Source: Irpex lacteus (Eukaryota > Basidiomycota > Agaricomycetes > Polyporales > Irpicaceae). From it: a stretch of 64,000 nt of DNA. The DNA lies in NCBI GenBank assembly GCA_001986395.2, contig MQVO02000040.1, forward strand, positions 62,001 through 126,000, in the 5' to 3' direction. Both the position numbers and the translations under genes were made by a program. How positions within the stretch are numbered: position 1 is the first letter of the stretch; each line of letters starts with the position of its first letter. Shown piece by piece: positions 11,095-20,064 of this stretch. Below the pieces are notes generated by a model, which was not told the origin of the DNA, searched no databases, and saw only the letters and a list, made by a program, of their open reading frames with translations.

Positions 11095-11717
11095 TCACAC
11101 AAGCCTTACCCTCTTTCTCTTCCTCGACTCAGACGTCTCACTGGCAGGTTCATGCGTATCTTCAACGCACCCCTCAGCCCTTCCATCTCCCTCACAGCAA
11201 CTCCACACGAACCCCTCCGGATGTTCCTCCATATTCTCCGAAGAGTCCATCGGCCCATGACACTTCTCGTCCCAGTCGTCCCACGTGGATGATTCGTCGT
11301 CTATCTCGAGGTTGCCTAGCCACATAACTCAAGTTAACCAAGCGTACTCGCCGAGGATTTTACGTACGTACCTTCATGGTACCGACACTCCCCATCCTCC
11401 CTCTCCATAGACGGGTCGAACTCCTGCCGACACTTCCCACACCTCGCGACTCTGAGCACCGTCACACCCGTCGACTTATGTTTCGACAGCAACACCTTCT
11501 CCAATCCCTCAGCGATAGCACGGTTCTCCAAGATGGCCTGTTTGATGTATTCGCGAAGTCGGTCGGCGGGAATGATGGTGATGGCGTCGAGGAGCTGGTC
11601 TTGCAGCGCTGGGTCTGCTGACCCCGAAGGCTGTTTGTCACTTTGACTGGAGGAGCGTGGTGGGATCGTCTTGTTCTTTAGGACGGGGGAGTCGGTGAGG
11701 TCGATAACGTTGCTCAT
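11095..11717 (-). CDS. Cys/His-rich zinc-binding protein with SIM-like N terminus, paralogue A
   Basis: Two exons (11373 or 11372 to 11717, and 11095-11315) join inside a Gly codon across a 56-base intron. The protein opens with MSNVIDLTDSPV, which has the form of a SUMO-interacting motif (hydrophobic, I-D-L-T, then acidic). A helical segment follows (residues about 40-75, LLDAITIIPADRLREYI). The metal-ligand module then reads CGKCRQEFDP, ECRYH, WDDWDEKCHGPMDSSEN, FVWSCC, GC and a final H. The tail is basic (RKRKRVR), suggesting a nuclear location. Uncharacterised fungal proteins carry a similar CHGP/PEGFxWxCC module; the function is unknown. It is the first of three tandem copies on this strand. 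Confidence 0.8.
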
Positions 11718-12003
11718 GGTGGCTGCTCGACGGGACGGCTTGCTGGTAAGTAAGTGCATTCGAAGCCTGGGAATGCTACGTTGATTGGCGGTCTCCAGAG
11801 CAATCATAAATAAGCTTGCCAATTCAGGCCCGGCGTGGAAGAGGCGCTGTCTGTTTCCTGCTCTCACTCCTCGCCACAATGTACAGTCACAAAAACGTGT
11901 TTATATGCTATTGATACAGTAACAGGCGTGCAGAGGTAGCATGTCGACTAGTATACTATACGAGACACAAGCGACAACCCCACACACATCGCGATCTTTC
12001 TCT
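11718..12003. promoter_or_regulatory. Spacer between zinc-family paralogues A and B
   Basis: This spacer holds the upstream region of paralogue A and the 3' end of paralogue B. No other gene or clear promoter element was recognised. Confidence 0.4.
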
Positions 12004-12575
12004 CTACCACAGCTGCGACGCCCCGAGGCCGGCAGGGGTAGGCTTAACCTCATGTATCTCCTTCTCGCACCCCTCCGAATTCGCATCCTCCCCACAACAG
12101 TCCCACGCAAACCCCTCAGGGAACTCCCGCCGGTTACGCTTTGTGTTCATCGGCCCATAATAATCGTTGTACTCGTCCCAGTCGGTCCAAACGTACGCGT
12201 CGGGGTTCACTTCGAGCTCGCCTACCACACCAAACAAACCAAGTAAGCTTGTCATCACGCGTAATCCTACAAAAAAGATGCGTACGTACCGTTATGCCAA
12301 TGACACTCCCCCACAACTCTCTCCGCCTCAACATCAAACTCCTCATAACACCTCCAGCACTTCGCCATCTTCTTTACCTTCGCCCCATCCGGAAGCAACA
12401 CCTTCTCTAATATCTCAGCTACAGCGCGGTCCCTCCAGATGGCGCGTGTGAGGTTCTCGCGGAGCTGGTCTGCAGGTAGTGATCGTACGGCGGTGACGAG
12501 TTGCACTTGTAGTGATGGGGTCGGTGTCAATGTGATGTTCGATGGTGTTGAGTTGGAGGTGGTGGCGTTGCTCAT
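12004..12575 (-). CDS. Cys/His-rich zinc-binding protein, paralogue B (no SIM-like motif)
   Basis: Two exons (12290-12575 and 12004-12221) have the splice site at the same codon as in paralogues A and C (HN-G). The helical region (LVTAVRSLPADQLRENLTRAI) and the ligand module are present: CWRCYEEFDV, ECHWH, WTDWDEYNDYYGPM, PEGFAWDCC, GC, H. Two points set it apart. The N terminus is a Ser/Thr/Asn-rich stretch with no IDLT motif. The Cys-His pair of CHGP is replaced by YYGP, so one presumed ligand site is lost. It may bind one fewer metal ion or have diverged in function. Confidence 0.78.
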
Positions 12576-12866
12576 TGAAATTGGAGGGTTTGGGTGTGGA
12601 ATGTTAGGCGGGCTGGTGGTATGCTCGAAGGTTTAGGCTTCAAACTTTGAAAGTAATGATCGACGCGTTTGTCACGGTCGCGTCGGTCACAATAATTAGT
12701 CACACCGAGGTCTTCACGCATCAAGTTCTGTAATCTTTCTTCTAACCTTGTCAGATTCGTCTTGTACACTGCAGCCACTATACTTACTTATACGAGTATC
12801 TGGTGAAGACCCTTAAGACACGCTTGGTAACCTTCTCTTCCTCGTCTCTTCCCAAACAATTCACCT

Positions 12867-13453
12867 TCACCGAGTCCGCACCCGTTTCCTCGTCGCCTCA
12901 TGCGTGTCTCGAATACACCCCTTAGCTCTCCCCCTCTTCTCACAACAATTCCACATGAACCCTTCCGGAAACTGCTTTCTGTTCTCCGACGAGTCCATCG
13001 GCCCATGACATCCCTCGTCCCAGTCAATCCACGTATCCGACTCCATATCGTGTTCAAAGTCACCTGTGTAAGTCGTGCTTCGTATAAATATCACCACTCG
13101 AATCATCGGTTAATACACAACATACCATCATGATACCGACACTCCCCCTCCTCCCTCTCCATCCCCGGATCAAACTCCCCACGACACTTCCCACACCTCG
13201 CAACCCTCTGCACCCTCACACCCGACCTCCCATGCCTCGAAAGCAGGAAATCCTCCAACCCTTCCGCGATGAGACGGTTCTGCACGATCGCTTGCGTGAT
13301 GTATTGGCGAAGTCGTTCCGCGGGTAGGTTCGCGACGGCATCGACTAGCTGTTCTTGCAGCGCTGGGTTTGACTCTCTTAGTGCCTTGGAGGAGGAACGA
13401 GCTGGGTTGTCTTCTGGGACGGGCGAGCCGGTGAGGTCTATAATGTCGCTCAT
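12867..13453 (-). CDS. Cys/His-rich zinc-binding protein with SIM-like N terminus, paralogue C
   Basis: Two exons (13126-13453 and 12867-13063) splice at the same codon as A and B. It starts MSDIIDLTGSPV, again a SUMO-interacting-motif-like opening. The helical segment is LVDAVANLPAERLRQYITQAI. The ligand module is complete: CGKCRGEFDP, ECRYHDG, WIDWDEGCHGPMDSSEN, PEGFMWNCC, GC, TH. The tail RKRVRTR is basic. It is the closest relative of A. The young LTR retrotransposon lies about 110 bases upstream of its start codon and could affect its expression. Confidence 0.8.
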
Positions 13454-13557
13454 CTTTGCTTCTAGTTATAAACTGCTCCGTGAGTTTGTAGACGTTCGGT
13501 CGAAGCCTGTCACATCGCGTCAGTCACAAACAAAGTCGTGCCCTTCCTCGGCGCCAG

Positions 13558-13562
13558 CCCGA
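13558..13562. repeat. Target-site duplication, left copy (CCCGA)
   Basis: The five bases directly before the first LTR are CCCGA and match the five bases directly after the third LTR (17167-17171). A 5-bp duplication is usual for LTR-retrotransposon integrases. Confidence 0.88.
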
Positions 13563-13911
13563 TGTAACGGTAGGCGCTGGCCAAAGTCGTCACGACGTTG
13601 TACGTCGTTCAGTGCCACCCCGAAGGCCTTCGGCCGTAGATATGTAGATACCTGACTCACCTTGCATTAGTTTCTTATCGTGTTTCTTTGTTGTAGGATT
13701 AGTAAAGCGCGAAAGCCACGGAGTGGCACTAGATAGTAGAACTGTATATAAACTTGTAGACACATACCTGTAAACCTCAAGCTTCTCGGAATACGACATT
13801 TATCCCACTCACCTCGCGTTCTGAACAAGCTTCCCGTGTTTACCGTCGCTCGATCGTTGCTCGTCACAATTCCTCGTGTTCGTGCACGCGTCTAGCGCCG
13901 GGTTTCTCACA
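13563..13911 (+). repeat. LTR copy 1 (349 bases)
   Basis: It begins tgtaacggtaggcgctgg and ends gggtttctcaca. It contains a TATA-like tgtatataaac at 13743-13753 and a short hairpin, gaaggccttcggcc. It looks identical to copies 2 and 3. Confidence 0.92.
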
Positions 13912-13915
13912 TTAA
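13912..13915. other. TTAA junction between LTR1 and LTR2
   Basis: Two bases follow the U5 end of LTR2 in this element (TT, 14265-14266) and two precede the U3 start of LTR3 (AA, 16816-16817). Joined end to end they give TTAA, exactly the sequence here. This is the expected junction of a two-LTR circle made by ligating unprocessed linear cDNA ends. Confidence 0.75.
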
Positions 13916-14264
13916 TGTAACGGTAGGCGCTGGCCAAAGTCGTCACGACGTTGTACGTCGTTCAGTGCCACCCCGAAGGCCTTCGGCCGTAGATATGTAG
14001 ATACCTGACTCACCTTGCATTAGTTTCTTATCGTGTTTCTTTGTTGTAGGATTAGTAAAGCGCGAAAGCCACGGAGTGGCACTAGATAGTAGAACTGTAT
14101 ATAAACTTGTAGACACATACCTGTAAACCTCAAGCTTCTCGGAATACGACATTTATCCCACTCACCTCGCGTTCTGAACAAGCTTCCCGTGTTTACCGTC
14201 GCTCGATCGTTGCTCGTCACAATTCCTCGTGTTCGTGCACGCGTCTAGCGCCGGGTTTCTCACA
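13916..14264 (+). repeat. LTR copy 2 (349 bases), 5' LTR of the internal region
   Basis: It appears identical to copies 1 and 3, with TG and CA ends. The TATA-like motif lies at 14096-14106 and probably drives transcription of the gag RNA. Confidence 0.92.
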
Positions 14265-14358
14265 TTTTTTTGAGTGTTTCTTTTCTCGTATTCATCGTTT
14301 CACGCGTCGGATTGATCACCCGTACGCTACCAGATAACCGCGGTATATAAACTACGTT

Positions 14359-16788
14359 ATGTGTTACACAGAACTCGACACAACCCGGACCTCGTCTATC
14401 GAGGCGGCCGCGGTTGGGTTTGACTTCAACGTACCGAAGCATTCCCTCCCCTGTAGTAGTAGTCTTCCCAGCACGGTCGGGTTGCGAGTTGGACTCCTAC
14501 ACACGCTAATGCAGCTCCCTTTCGGGGTTGAGCTCCCCCGATTCGCCTCTGCCCTCGACGAGATCTTCGATGTCGAGTGGCGCGTGCCGTGCCTGTCAGC
14601 ACTGTCCGCCGAACAGGCGTTGACGGCTGACCAGTCAGTACCGCCCGCTGAAGAAGTGGTGTCGGCTGACCAGTCAGGGCCGCTCGCTGAACAAGCGATG
14701 CCGCCCGACCATCCAGTGCTGTCCGCTGAAGAAGCGACGACGACTGAAGAGCCTGGGTATACAAAGGTTGAGATGGACTCACCTGCCCTCAGCTGGATGT
14801 CCGAGATTGAGTTCTTGGCATCGACTGTCGAGCCTATGTTGACGGCCGGCGAGTGTGTTGATCCCGACGTAGTGGGAACACCATCCAGGGTAGACGACGC
14901 ACGGTCTTCCCTGTTAGTGGCAAGCGCGGGTAGTTTGATCTCGCGTACAACACTGCCTAATGAGGCAGTTGTTGCGCCAAGGGACATCACGCCTCCCAGT
15001 AGTACATGCGCAGATAGCACAGGGGTTGTAAATCAGTACGATTTTAATGATACAACAAAGCCTGGAGGGCGCACCTTAGCATGGTCTGATCTCATCGACG
15101 ACTACGACGACCCTTATGGTCCTATCCCCACTGAATGGCTACAACCTGAGCCTGCTGAACGGCAACCGCCTAAGGTCTTCGCAATCGGACTGATGGCCAC
15201 GTGTATCGAGGTCGAGGACTCTGATTCTGATGCCCTAGTAAAGCCTCGTTCAAGAAAATCACAGCAGAGGGTGCACCAGAGGTCAGAAAGCCCGCGCGAG
15301 TGGCTACGACGTACCGTGAGCTGTGAGCCGGAAGAGGTAACCGCCAACCGCAGAAGGTTGACTGTGGACAGTCCCCATGCTAATAGAAGTGGATCGAGCA
15401 GTCATAAGTCGTCGCATAGACACTCGAGAGTCTCACGTTCGACCCCTCGGGACTTCGGTCGAGAGCGATCGTTGATTCCGGAGGGCGGGTGGTTCAGGGC
15501 CAGTATAGAGCCAGAGCTGCGAACGACAAGGGGGCGGGATAGTTTATCGTCCCGAAAACCGGTACCATCCGAGTCAGACACAAGTAGTAGTAGTACTACG
15601 AGCTCAGATGACGAGAGCAGCGAAGAGATTTCAAGCACAGAGGAAAGACGTACCGAGAGAAGGTCGTCTCAAGGCGCCAGTATTGAGCGCGATAAGCTCG
15701 ATCGCACTGATCACAGTAGATCTAAGAGAGATTCGAAACAGAATCGCGAACGCCGTCAACTTCGCAAGGCAATGAGAGGTGTGAAACTCACGCCACCTCC
15801 CGTCTGGGACGGACAGCCTGACCTGGAGGAGTTTGACCAATGGGTGTTCTCAGTTGATTCATATCTTGAACTCACAGGTCTGGATGATCGCCTCGCACTG
15901 AAGATCATCATCAATTTCTTGTCGGGAATAGCACGTAGATTTTATATGAACCATGTTGCTACAAGACAGCACAAATGGACTATAAAAAAGCTGTATATTG
16001 CACTATTTGATTACTGCTTCCCTACCGACTACAAGGAGCGCCTTCGTGAGAAGCTCATGCGAGCTAAACAAGGCAAGGATGATGATGTCCGTGATTTCAT
16101 GCGCGAGATTCAGCAGCTGGCAACCCGATTCTCTGATATTACTGATCTTCAGCTTGCCTATATATTCTGGGATGGTATTCAGACGTACCTCCGTTTACAC
16201 TTGATTGAGAAGGGTCTCAACCCGGAGAAATCATCCCTAGAAAAGTTGGTCAAGTACGCATCCCGGAAGGAAAGCTCTTACCATGCAATGGAGTCGCACT
16301 ATCGCCGTGAACGGAACAGCAATGGACTCAGACGGAATTTTGCTGAGAATTTTTCTTCGAAAGCAACCTTTGGTGGTAGAGACTCAGAAAGTGACAGGTC
16401 GGAAAGTGAACATAAAAACTCACCTGATCAATCGCAACGGGAGTTGAGCGATATCGAAGAAGAGACTGAGTCTCGCCGTTCTGAGTCAGATGCCGAGCCC
16501 GATGTTGTGGTTGCAGCAGTTCGGAGGCATGATGCCCGTAGTAGACACTCAGTCAGAGAGCAATTTGGAGGGCGAGAGAGTCAATATCGTCATCGCTCTC
16601 GGAGAGATCATGACGAAGATCTTGCCAGTACGGATAGCGAAGGGCGCTCAGATTCTGACCTCGATCAACGAGGCTCGCACTACTATGGTTCGTATGAGCA
16701 CTCAGACGATAATTATTCTGAGGAATATGAATCGGAAGCTTACCGTTCGGATGGAGACTCGACGACAGAGTCCAGCGCCGAGTATTGA
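14359..16788 (+). CDS. gag: Retrotransposon Gag polyprotein, 809 residues
   Basis: This is the structural capsid protein of the element. Residues about 84-135 are four copies of a 13-residue repeat (AEQALTADQSVPP type; 14608-14763). Residues about 290-470 are Ser/Arg-rich and disordered. Residues about 473-650 form a Retrotrans_gag capsid domain of the Ty3/gypsy kind (PPPVWDGQPDLEEFDQWV, FLSGIARRFYMNH, RAKQGKDDDVRDFMREIQQL). The C terminus is a charged Ser/Asp/Glu/Arg tail. No CCHC zinc knuckle is visible. The frame is open throughout and ends TGA at 16786, with no pol frame after it. Packaging of its own RNA without a knuckle may use the basic Arg-rich parts (inference). Confidence 0.9.
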   Translation: MCYTELDTTRTSSIEAAAVGFDFNVPKHSLPCSSSLPSTVGLRVGLLHTLMQLPFGVELPRFASALDEIFDVEWRVPCLSALSAEQALTADQSVPPAEEVVSADQSGPLAEQAMPPDHPVLSAEEATTTEEPGYTKVEMDSPALSWMSEIEFLASTVEPMLTAGECVDPDVVGTPSRVDDARSSLLVASAGSLISRTTLPNEAVVAPRDITPPSSTCADSTGVVNQYDFNDTTKPGGRTLAWSDLIDDYDDPYGPIPTEWLQPEPAERQPPKVFAIGLMATCIEVEDSDSDALVKPRSRKSQQRVHQRSESPREWLRRTVSCEPEEVTANRRRLTVDSPHANRSGSSSHKSSHRHSRVSRSTPRDFGRERSLIPEGGWFRASIEPELRTTRGRDSLSSRKPVPSESDTSSSSTTSSDDESSEEISSTEERRTERRSSQGASIERDKLDRTDHSRSKRDSKQNRERRQLRKAMRGVKLTPPPVWDGQPDLEEFDQWVFSVDSYLELTGLDDRLALKIIINFLSGIARRFYMNHVATRQHKWTIKKLYIALFDYCFPTDYKERLREKLMRAKQGKDDDVRDFMREIQQLATRFSDITDLQLAYIFWDGIQTYLRLHLIEKGLNPEKSSLEKLVKYASRKESSYHAMESHYRRERNSNGLRRNFAENFSSKATFGGRDSESDRSESEHKNSPDQSQRELSDIEEETESRRSESDAEPDVVVAAVRRHDARSRHSVREQFGGRESQYRHRSRRDHDEDLASTDSEGRSDSDLDQRGSHYYGSYEHSDDNYSEEYESEAYRSDGDSTTESSAEY
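14608..14763 (+). repeat. Four 39-base tandem repeats inside gag
   Basis: In-frame units encode AEQALTADQSVPP, AEEVVSADQSGPL, AEQAMPPDHPVLS and a diverged AEEATTTEEPG. The acidic and Pro-rich repeats are probably unstructured and may vary in number between copies. Confidence 0.75.
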
Positions 16789-16807
16789 GGACTTGTATAC
16801 AAGTCCT
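16788..16807. other. 20-base perfect palindrome across the gag stop codon
   Basis: AGGACTTGTATACAAGTCCT equals its own reverse complement. It begins at the last base of the gag TGA and ends one base before the purine tract. In RNA two copies could pair between molecules. It could be a dimerisation, packaging or terminator signal. Confidence 0.6.
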
Positions 16808-16817
16808 GGAGGGCGAA
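16808..16817 (+). promoter_or_regulatory. Polypurine tract for plus-strand priming
   Basis: GGAGGGCGAA lies directly before LTR3. It is mostly purine and sits where second-strand synthesis should start in an LTR retrotransposon. Confidence 0.65.
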
Positions 16818-17166
16818 TGTAACGGTAGGCGCTGGCCAAAGTCGTCACGACGTTGTACGTCGTTCAGTGCCACCCCGAAGGCCTTCGGCCGTAGATATGT
16901 AGATACCTGACTCACCTTGCATTAGTTTCTTATCGTGTTTCTTTGTTGTAGGATTAGTAAAGCGCGAAAGCCACGGAGTGGCACTAGATAGTAGAACTGT
17001 ATATAAACTTGTAGACACATACCTGTAAACCTCAAGCTTCTCGGAATACGACATTTATCCCACTCACCTCGCGTTCTGAACAAGCTTCCCGTGTTTACCG
17101 TCGCTCGATCGTTGCTCGTCACAATTCCTCGTGTTCGTGCACGCGTCTAGCGCCGGGTTTCTCACA
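16818..17166 (+). repeat. LTR copy 3 (349 bases), 3' LTR
   Basis: It appears identical to copies 1 and 2 and is followed directly by the right-hand target-site duplication. Confidence 0.92.
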
Positions 17167-17171
17167 CCCGA
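17167..17171. repeat. Target-site duplication, right copy (CCCGA)
   Basis: CCCGA follows LTR3 and repeats the bases that precede LTR1. Confidence 0.88.
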
Positions 17172-17925
17172 CCAATACTAATGATCTCAGCGCCAAAAGC
17201 ACCTTCGCCTCGATCACTCTGCTATTGTTCGAACATCGGCTGTCTGTCGAGCCAATCTCTCGACAAGAACAATGTTCATGATCGACGTCTTTTGTCTGTG
17301 TGATTCGGGATGTGGACGATCGAGCGAGCGCAAATAGGGACCATGAACGGTCCACTGTGTGTCACTACCAGTGCTTGCCGAGAAGTTCCCTATTCGAATC
17401 GGATCTTTTGGTTCTTATGCAAGGCAATCATCGCGTTGACTCGGACTTCACCAGCCTTAGCACGAGCTCGGCAGTAAGTGCTTACACAATAGTCACCACC
17501 AAGAGGACCGACGAGAGACTCGATTGTTAAGGAACATAAACTCGCATAATGGCATTATCGTCATCCACGCGTACAACGTAAGTGGGAAAAAATACAAGCC
17601 ATAAGGCCGTAAGTACAAGTATAAGTACATACACAACTCTCTCAGAGAATCAGAGAATTAGAGGACAGACGTTAGTACACAGTCGGGGTTAGCAGGTGAA
17701 AGAGACAGCAGTCGGGGTTAGCAGAGGAAAGAGACAGAGGAGGAAAGCGAGAAAACAGAGGAGGAGGAGGAGAGCGAGAGAAGAAAGCAAGAATAGCCGG
17801 GTCGTTATGTTCGTCGTTCATTACACTTCCTGACTCGTTAGGTATGTTGTCATTCAACGATCCAGCCAACTAATCGCACAATACAGCAGGGTTCGTCTAC
17901 ACACAAAGATCAGCATCCTCTCCTC
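17172..17925. other. Intergenic with a purine-rich tandem repeat
   Basis: No gene is supported. Near 17680-17740 the phrase gtcggggttagcag plus a gaaagagacag tail occurs twice, followed by a purine-rich GAGGAGGAGG run to about 17790. The rest is plain sequence downstream of the minus-strand methyltransferase. Confidence 0.45.
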
Positions 17926-20064
17926 TCACTGCATCAAACAGAAAGATAGAAATGCACGTACAGGCCTCACAAACGTAAAATGCGTATAATGCGTATACGC
18001 CCTCGCGTACCCGACCTCCGCATAGAAGAACAAATACTCCCACTTGCGTTTGAAGATCGCGAGGGACTCGGGGTCTGAGAGGTCCGGGTGGCGCTCGATG
18101 AGGCTTGCGGTCATCTCGGGGCCCCAGTTTGCTTGGAGGCGGCTAGCGAATGTGAGGATGAGGTAAGTAGGTATTTGATATATGGGTAGGAGGAGAGAAA
18201 GGAGGGGAGGGGAGGAAAGGGACGTACCGAGACCATTCACGGAGGGTACGAGGATAGTGTTCGGAGCAGTCTTCGATGCTCTCGAGGGCCATCTTGCCCG
18301 GCCAGGACTTTGCGGCGACGGTGGCGAGGTAAGTCGGAGAGGGGCAGAAGGTGTTCGGCCAGTGGTACTTTCTCGCGTAATCCTCCGTTCTGCAATGATG
18401 TGAGAAACTAAAGATAAAAGAGGAAGTGACGAGGGAGGGAGAAAGACAGGACGTACTGGTAGAGAGTGAACCGCCAGTCGGGGGTGCATGTGGCTGTGAT
18501 GAATGCCGCGCCTCTGTCTGGCTTCAAAGCCCAGTCTACGATCTTGAAGTACGTAGGCAGCCACTTCGCACCCGCGTGCTATTCAAGCGTGATGTCAGCT
18601 CCATCTCACAAACTCGTACACCACAGTAAGCACCACTACATACCTCAATCATCTCCATACTAATAAACGCATCGAACTGGTGTTCGAACTCCCTGGGCAG
18701 GTTGCGGTAGTCGAGCAGATGCACGGTGATCTTGTCCTGCAGGCCCAGCTTGCGGATACGTTCGTCGGCGCCGGCCTTCTGTTCGCGGGAGAGCGTCAGG
18801 GTGTCGACTGTACATCCCAATTTGGCAGCCTGTGGTTGAAGAAAAGAGAAGCGTGAAAGTCAGCGCTGTATCCTGATTCGTATATGGTGAATTCCATAGG
18901 AGAAGAGAACGTGGACGCGACCCGGAGTAAACAGGGACCGAAGGTGCGTCTCGAAAATCCACGCACACATCCAAACCCACGGCTCTCCCAAAACGTAAAG
19001 AACAAGCACAGAAAAGAATAAACCTTACCTCGATCGCCATACCTCCCCAGCCCGTGCCAAACTCCAGGATCCTGTCTCCCGGTCTGGCGCGCACCTTCTT
19101 CAGGACAGTCTGCAATTTGTACGTCTGCGCCTTATCCAAATCGTCGGGTCCCCATGAGCCCTCGAGGTCGCCGCGGACGCCGCCGCCGATGTGCGAGGGC
19201 CAGAGGGCGGAGGAGTATTGGACGGTTGAGCCGAGGAGTTTGTAGAAGAATTGGTTGTCGACGTCGTAGCCTGTGATCTACGGTGCGTAGGGAGGAAAGT
19301 GAGAAGAGAGAGGAGAGGGTGGAGGAAATTGGGACGTACGACGTTTAAACGGGCGTTGGATATGGATTGGCCGAAGAGGAAGGTGTAGAAGGCGGAGAGC
19401 TTGTGCAGTGTCCAGCTGCTTACGCTCCATATCGAATCGAGGCTCTTGCGGTTCGCGATCCAGAGCTGTTATCCGTTTAATCAGATTGTCGTCATATTTA
19501 CCGAGAACAAATTATCTTACATCTAGAACGTCCTTCGCCTCGTTAGGCGTGGCCAAGAAGTCTCCATGCATGTAAGCCTCTGCGACTAGAATAAGACAGT
19601 ATGCGGTCAGTATCGAGGGTTTGTATGTGATGAAAATGTACATACGGCCGAGATCGTGTCCGGTATAGATACGAGACCAGAAATTCGGGTTCTGGACTTT
19701 GATGACGGCTGCAGGTCCCGTTCGGTTCTTGAGGCCATCTTTGTCACCAAAGTGATATACCCGATCGCCCTCGTAAATCGTAAGACTGCCACGTTTGAGG
19801 CCGTACTCCAGTGATTGTAGCAAGCACCATCGTGCTAGAGGTAGAATCATGGTTAGCACGAAAGTACCTTGGCCTGAGTAATACTTCGATGTGCTCACCA
19901 TAAATAATGAAGTAGTCCCACATCTTCGTCTTGAGGGCGAAGATGCTGAAGATGGCGGTAACCAAGAAGCGCCACACGGACTTGTCAGATTGGACACCCA
20001 TAGCGATGTGAATGAGGTGTGTGAAGGTAGGGGTACAAAGGCCAGTGCAAGGGCGCACAAACAT
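17926..20064 (-). CDS. Cyclopropane-fatty-acid-synthase-like SAM methyltransferase
   Basis: The protein belongs to the CFA synthase family, which transfers a methylene group from SAM to unsaturated acyl chains of membrane lipids. Spliced exons give the N-terminal lobe (RGSLTIYEGDRVYHFGD, AVIKVQNPNFWSRIYTGHDL, LAEAYMHGDFL). The Rossmann domain follows, with SAM motif I (ILEFGTGWGGMAIE), then GCTVDTLTLSREQK, DKITVHLLDYRNLP, FDAFISMEMIEHAGAKW and VDWALKPDRGAAF. The C-terminal part includes ARKYHWPNTFCP and REWSRYVP, ending FTFVRP. Some introns are about 60-90 bases. The first exon is uncertain: ATGs at 20064 and 20001 are both open, and a hydrophobic stretch (FLVTAIFSIFAL) follows. A sphingolipid C9-methyltransferase is the main alternative, since it shares the motif region. 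Confidence 0.85.

Larger units (their letters stand above)
13563..17166 (+). mobile_element. Gag-only LTR retrotransposon with three LTRs
   Basis: The element is LTR1 (13563-13911), TTAA (13912-13915), LTR2 (13916-14264), internal region with one gag gene (14265-16817), and LTR3 (16818-17166). It is flanked by CCCGA target-site duplications. The three 349-base LTRs begin TG and end CA and look identical, so insertion was recent. The internal region encodes only Gag; protease, reverse transcriptase, RNase H and integrase are absent. It must therefore be moved by proteins of another element, like the plant elements called TR-GAG. Seven T follow LTR2 and I see no canonical tRNA primer-binding site. 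A purine tract precedes LTR3. Confidence 0.92.

Noticed and set aside
13590..13867. Short protein frames (69 and 66 residues) repeated at three places
   Set aside because: They are minus-strand frames inside the three identical LTRs and arise only from repetition of the LTR.
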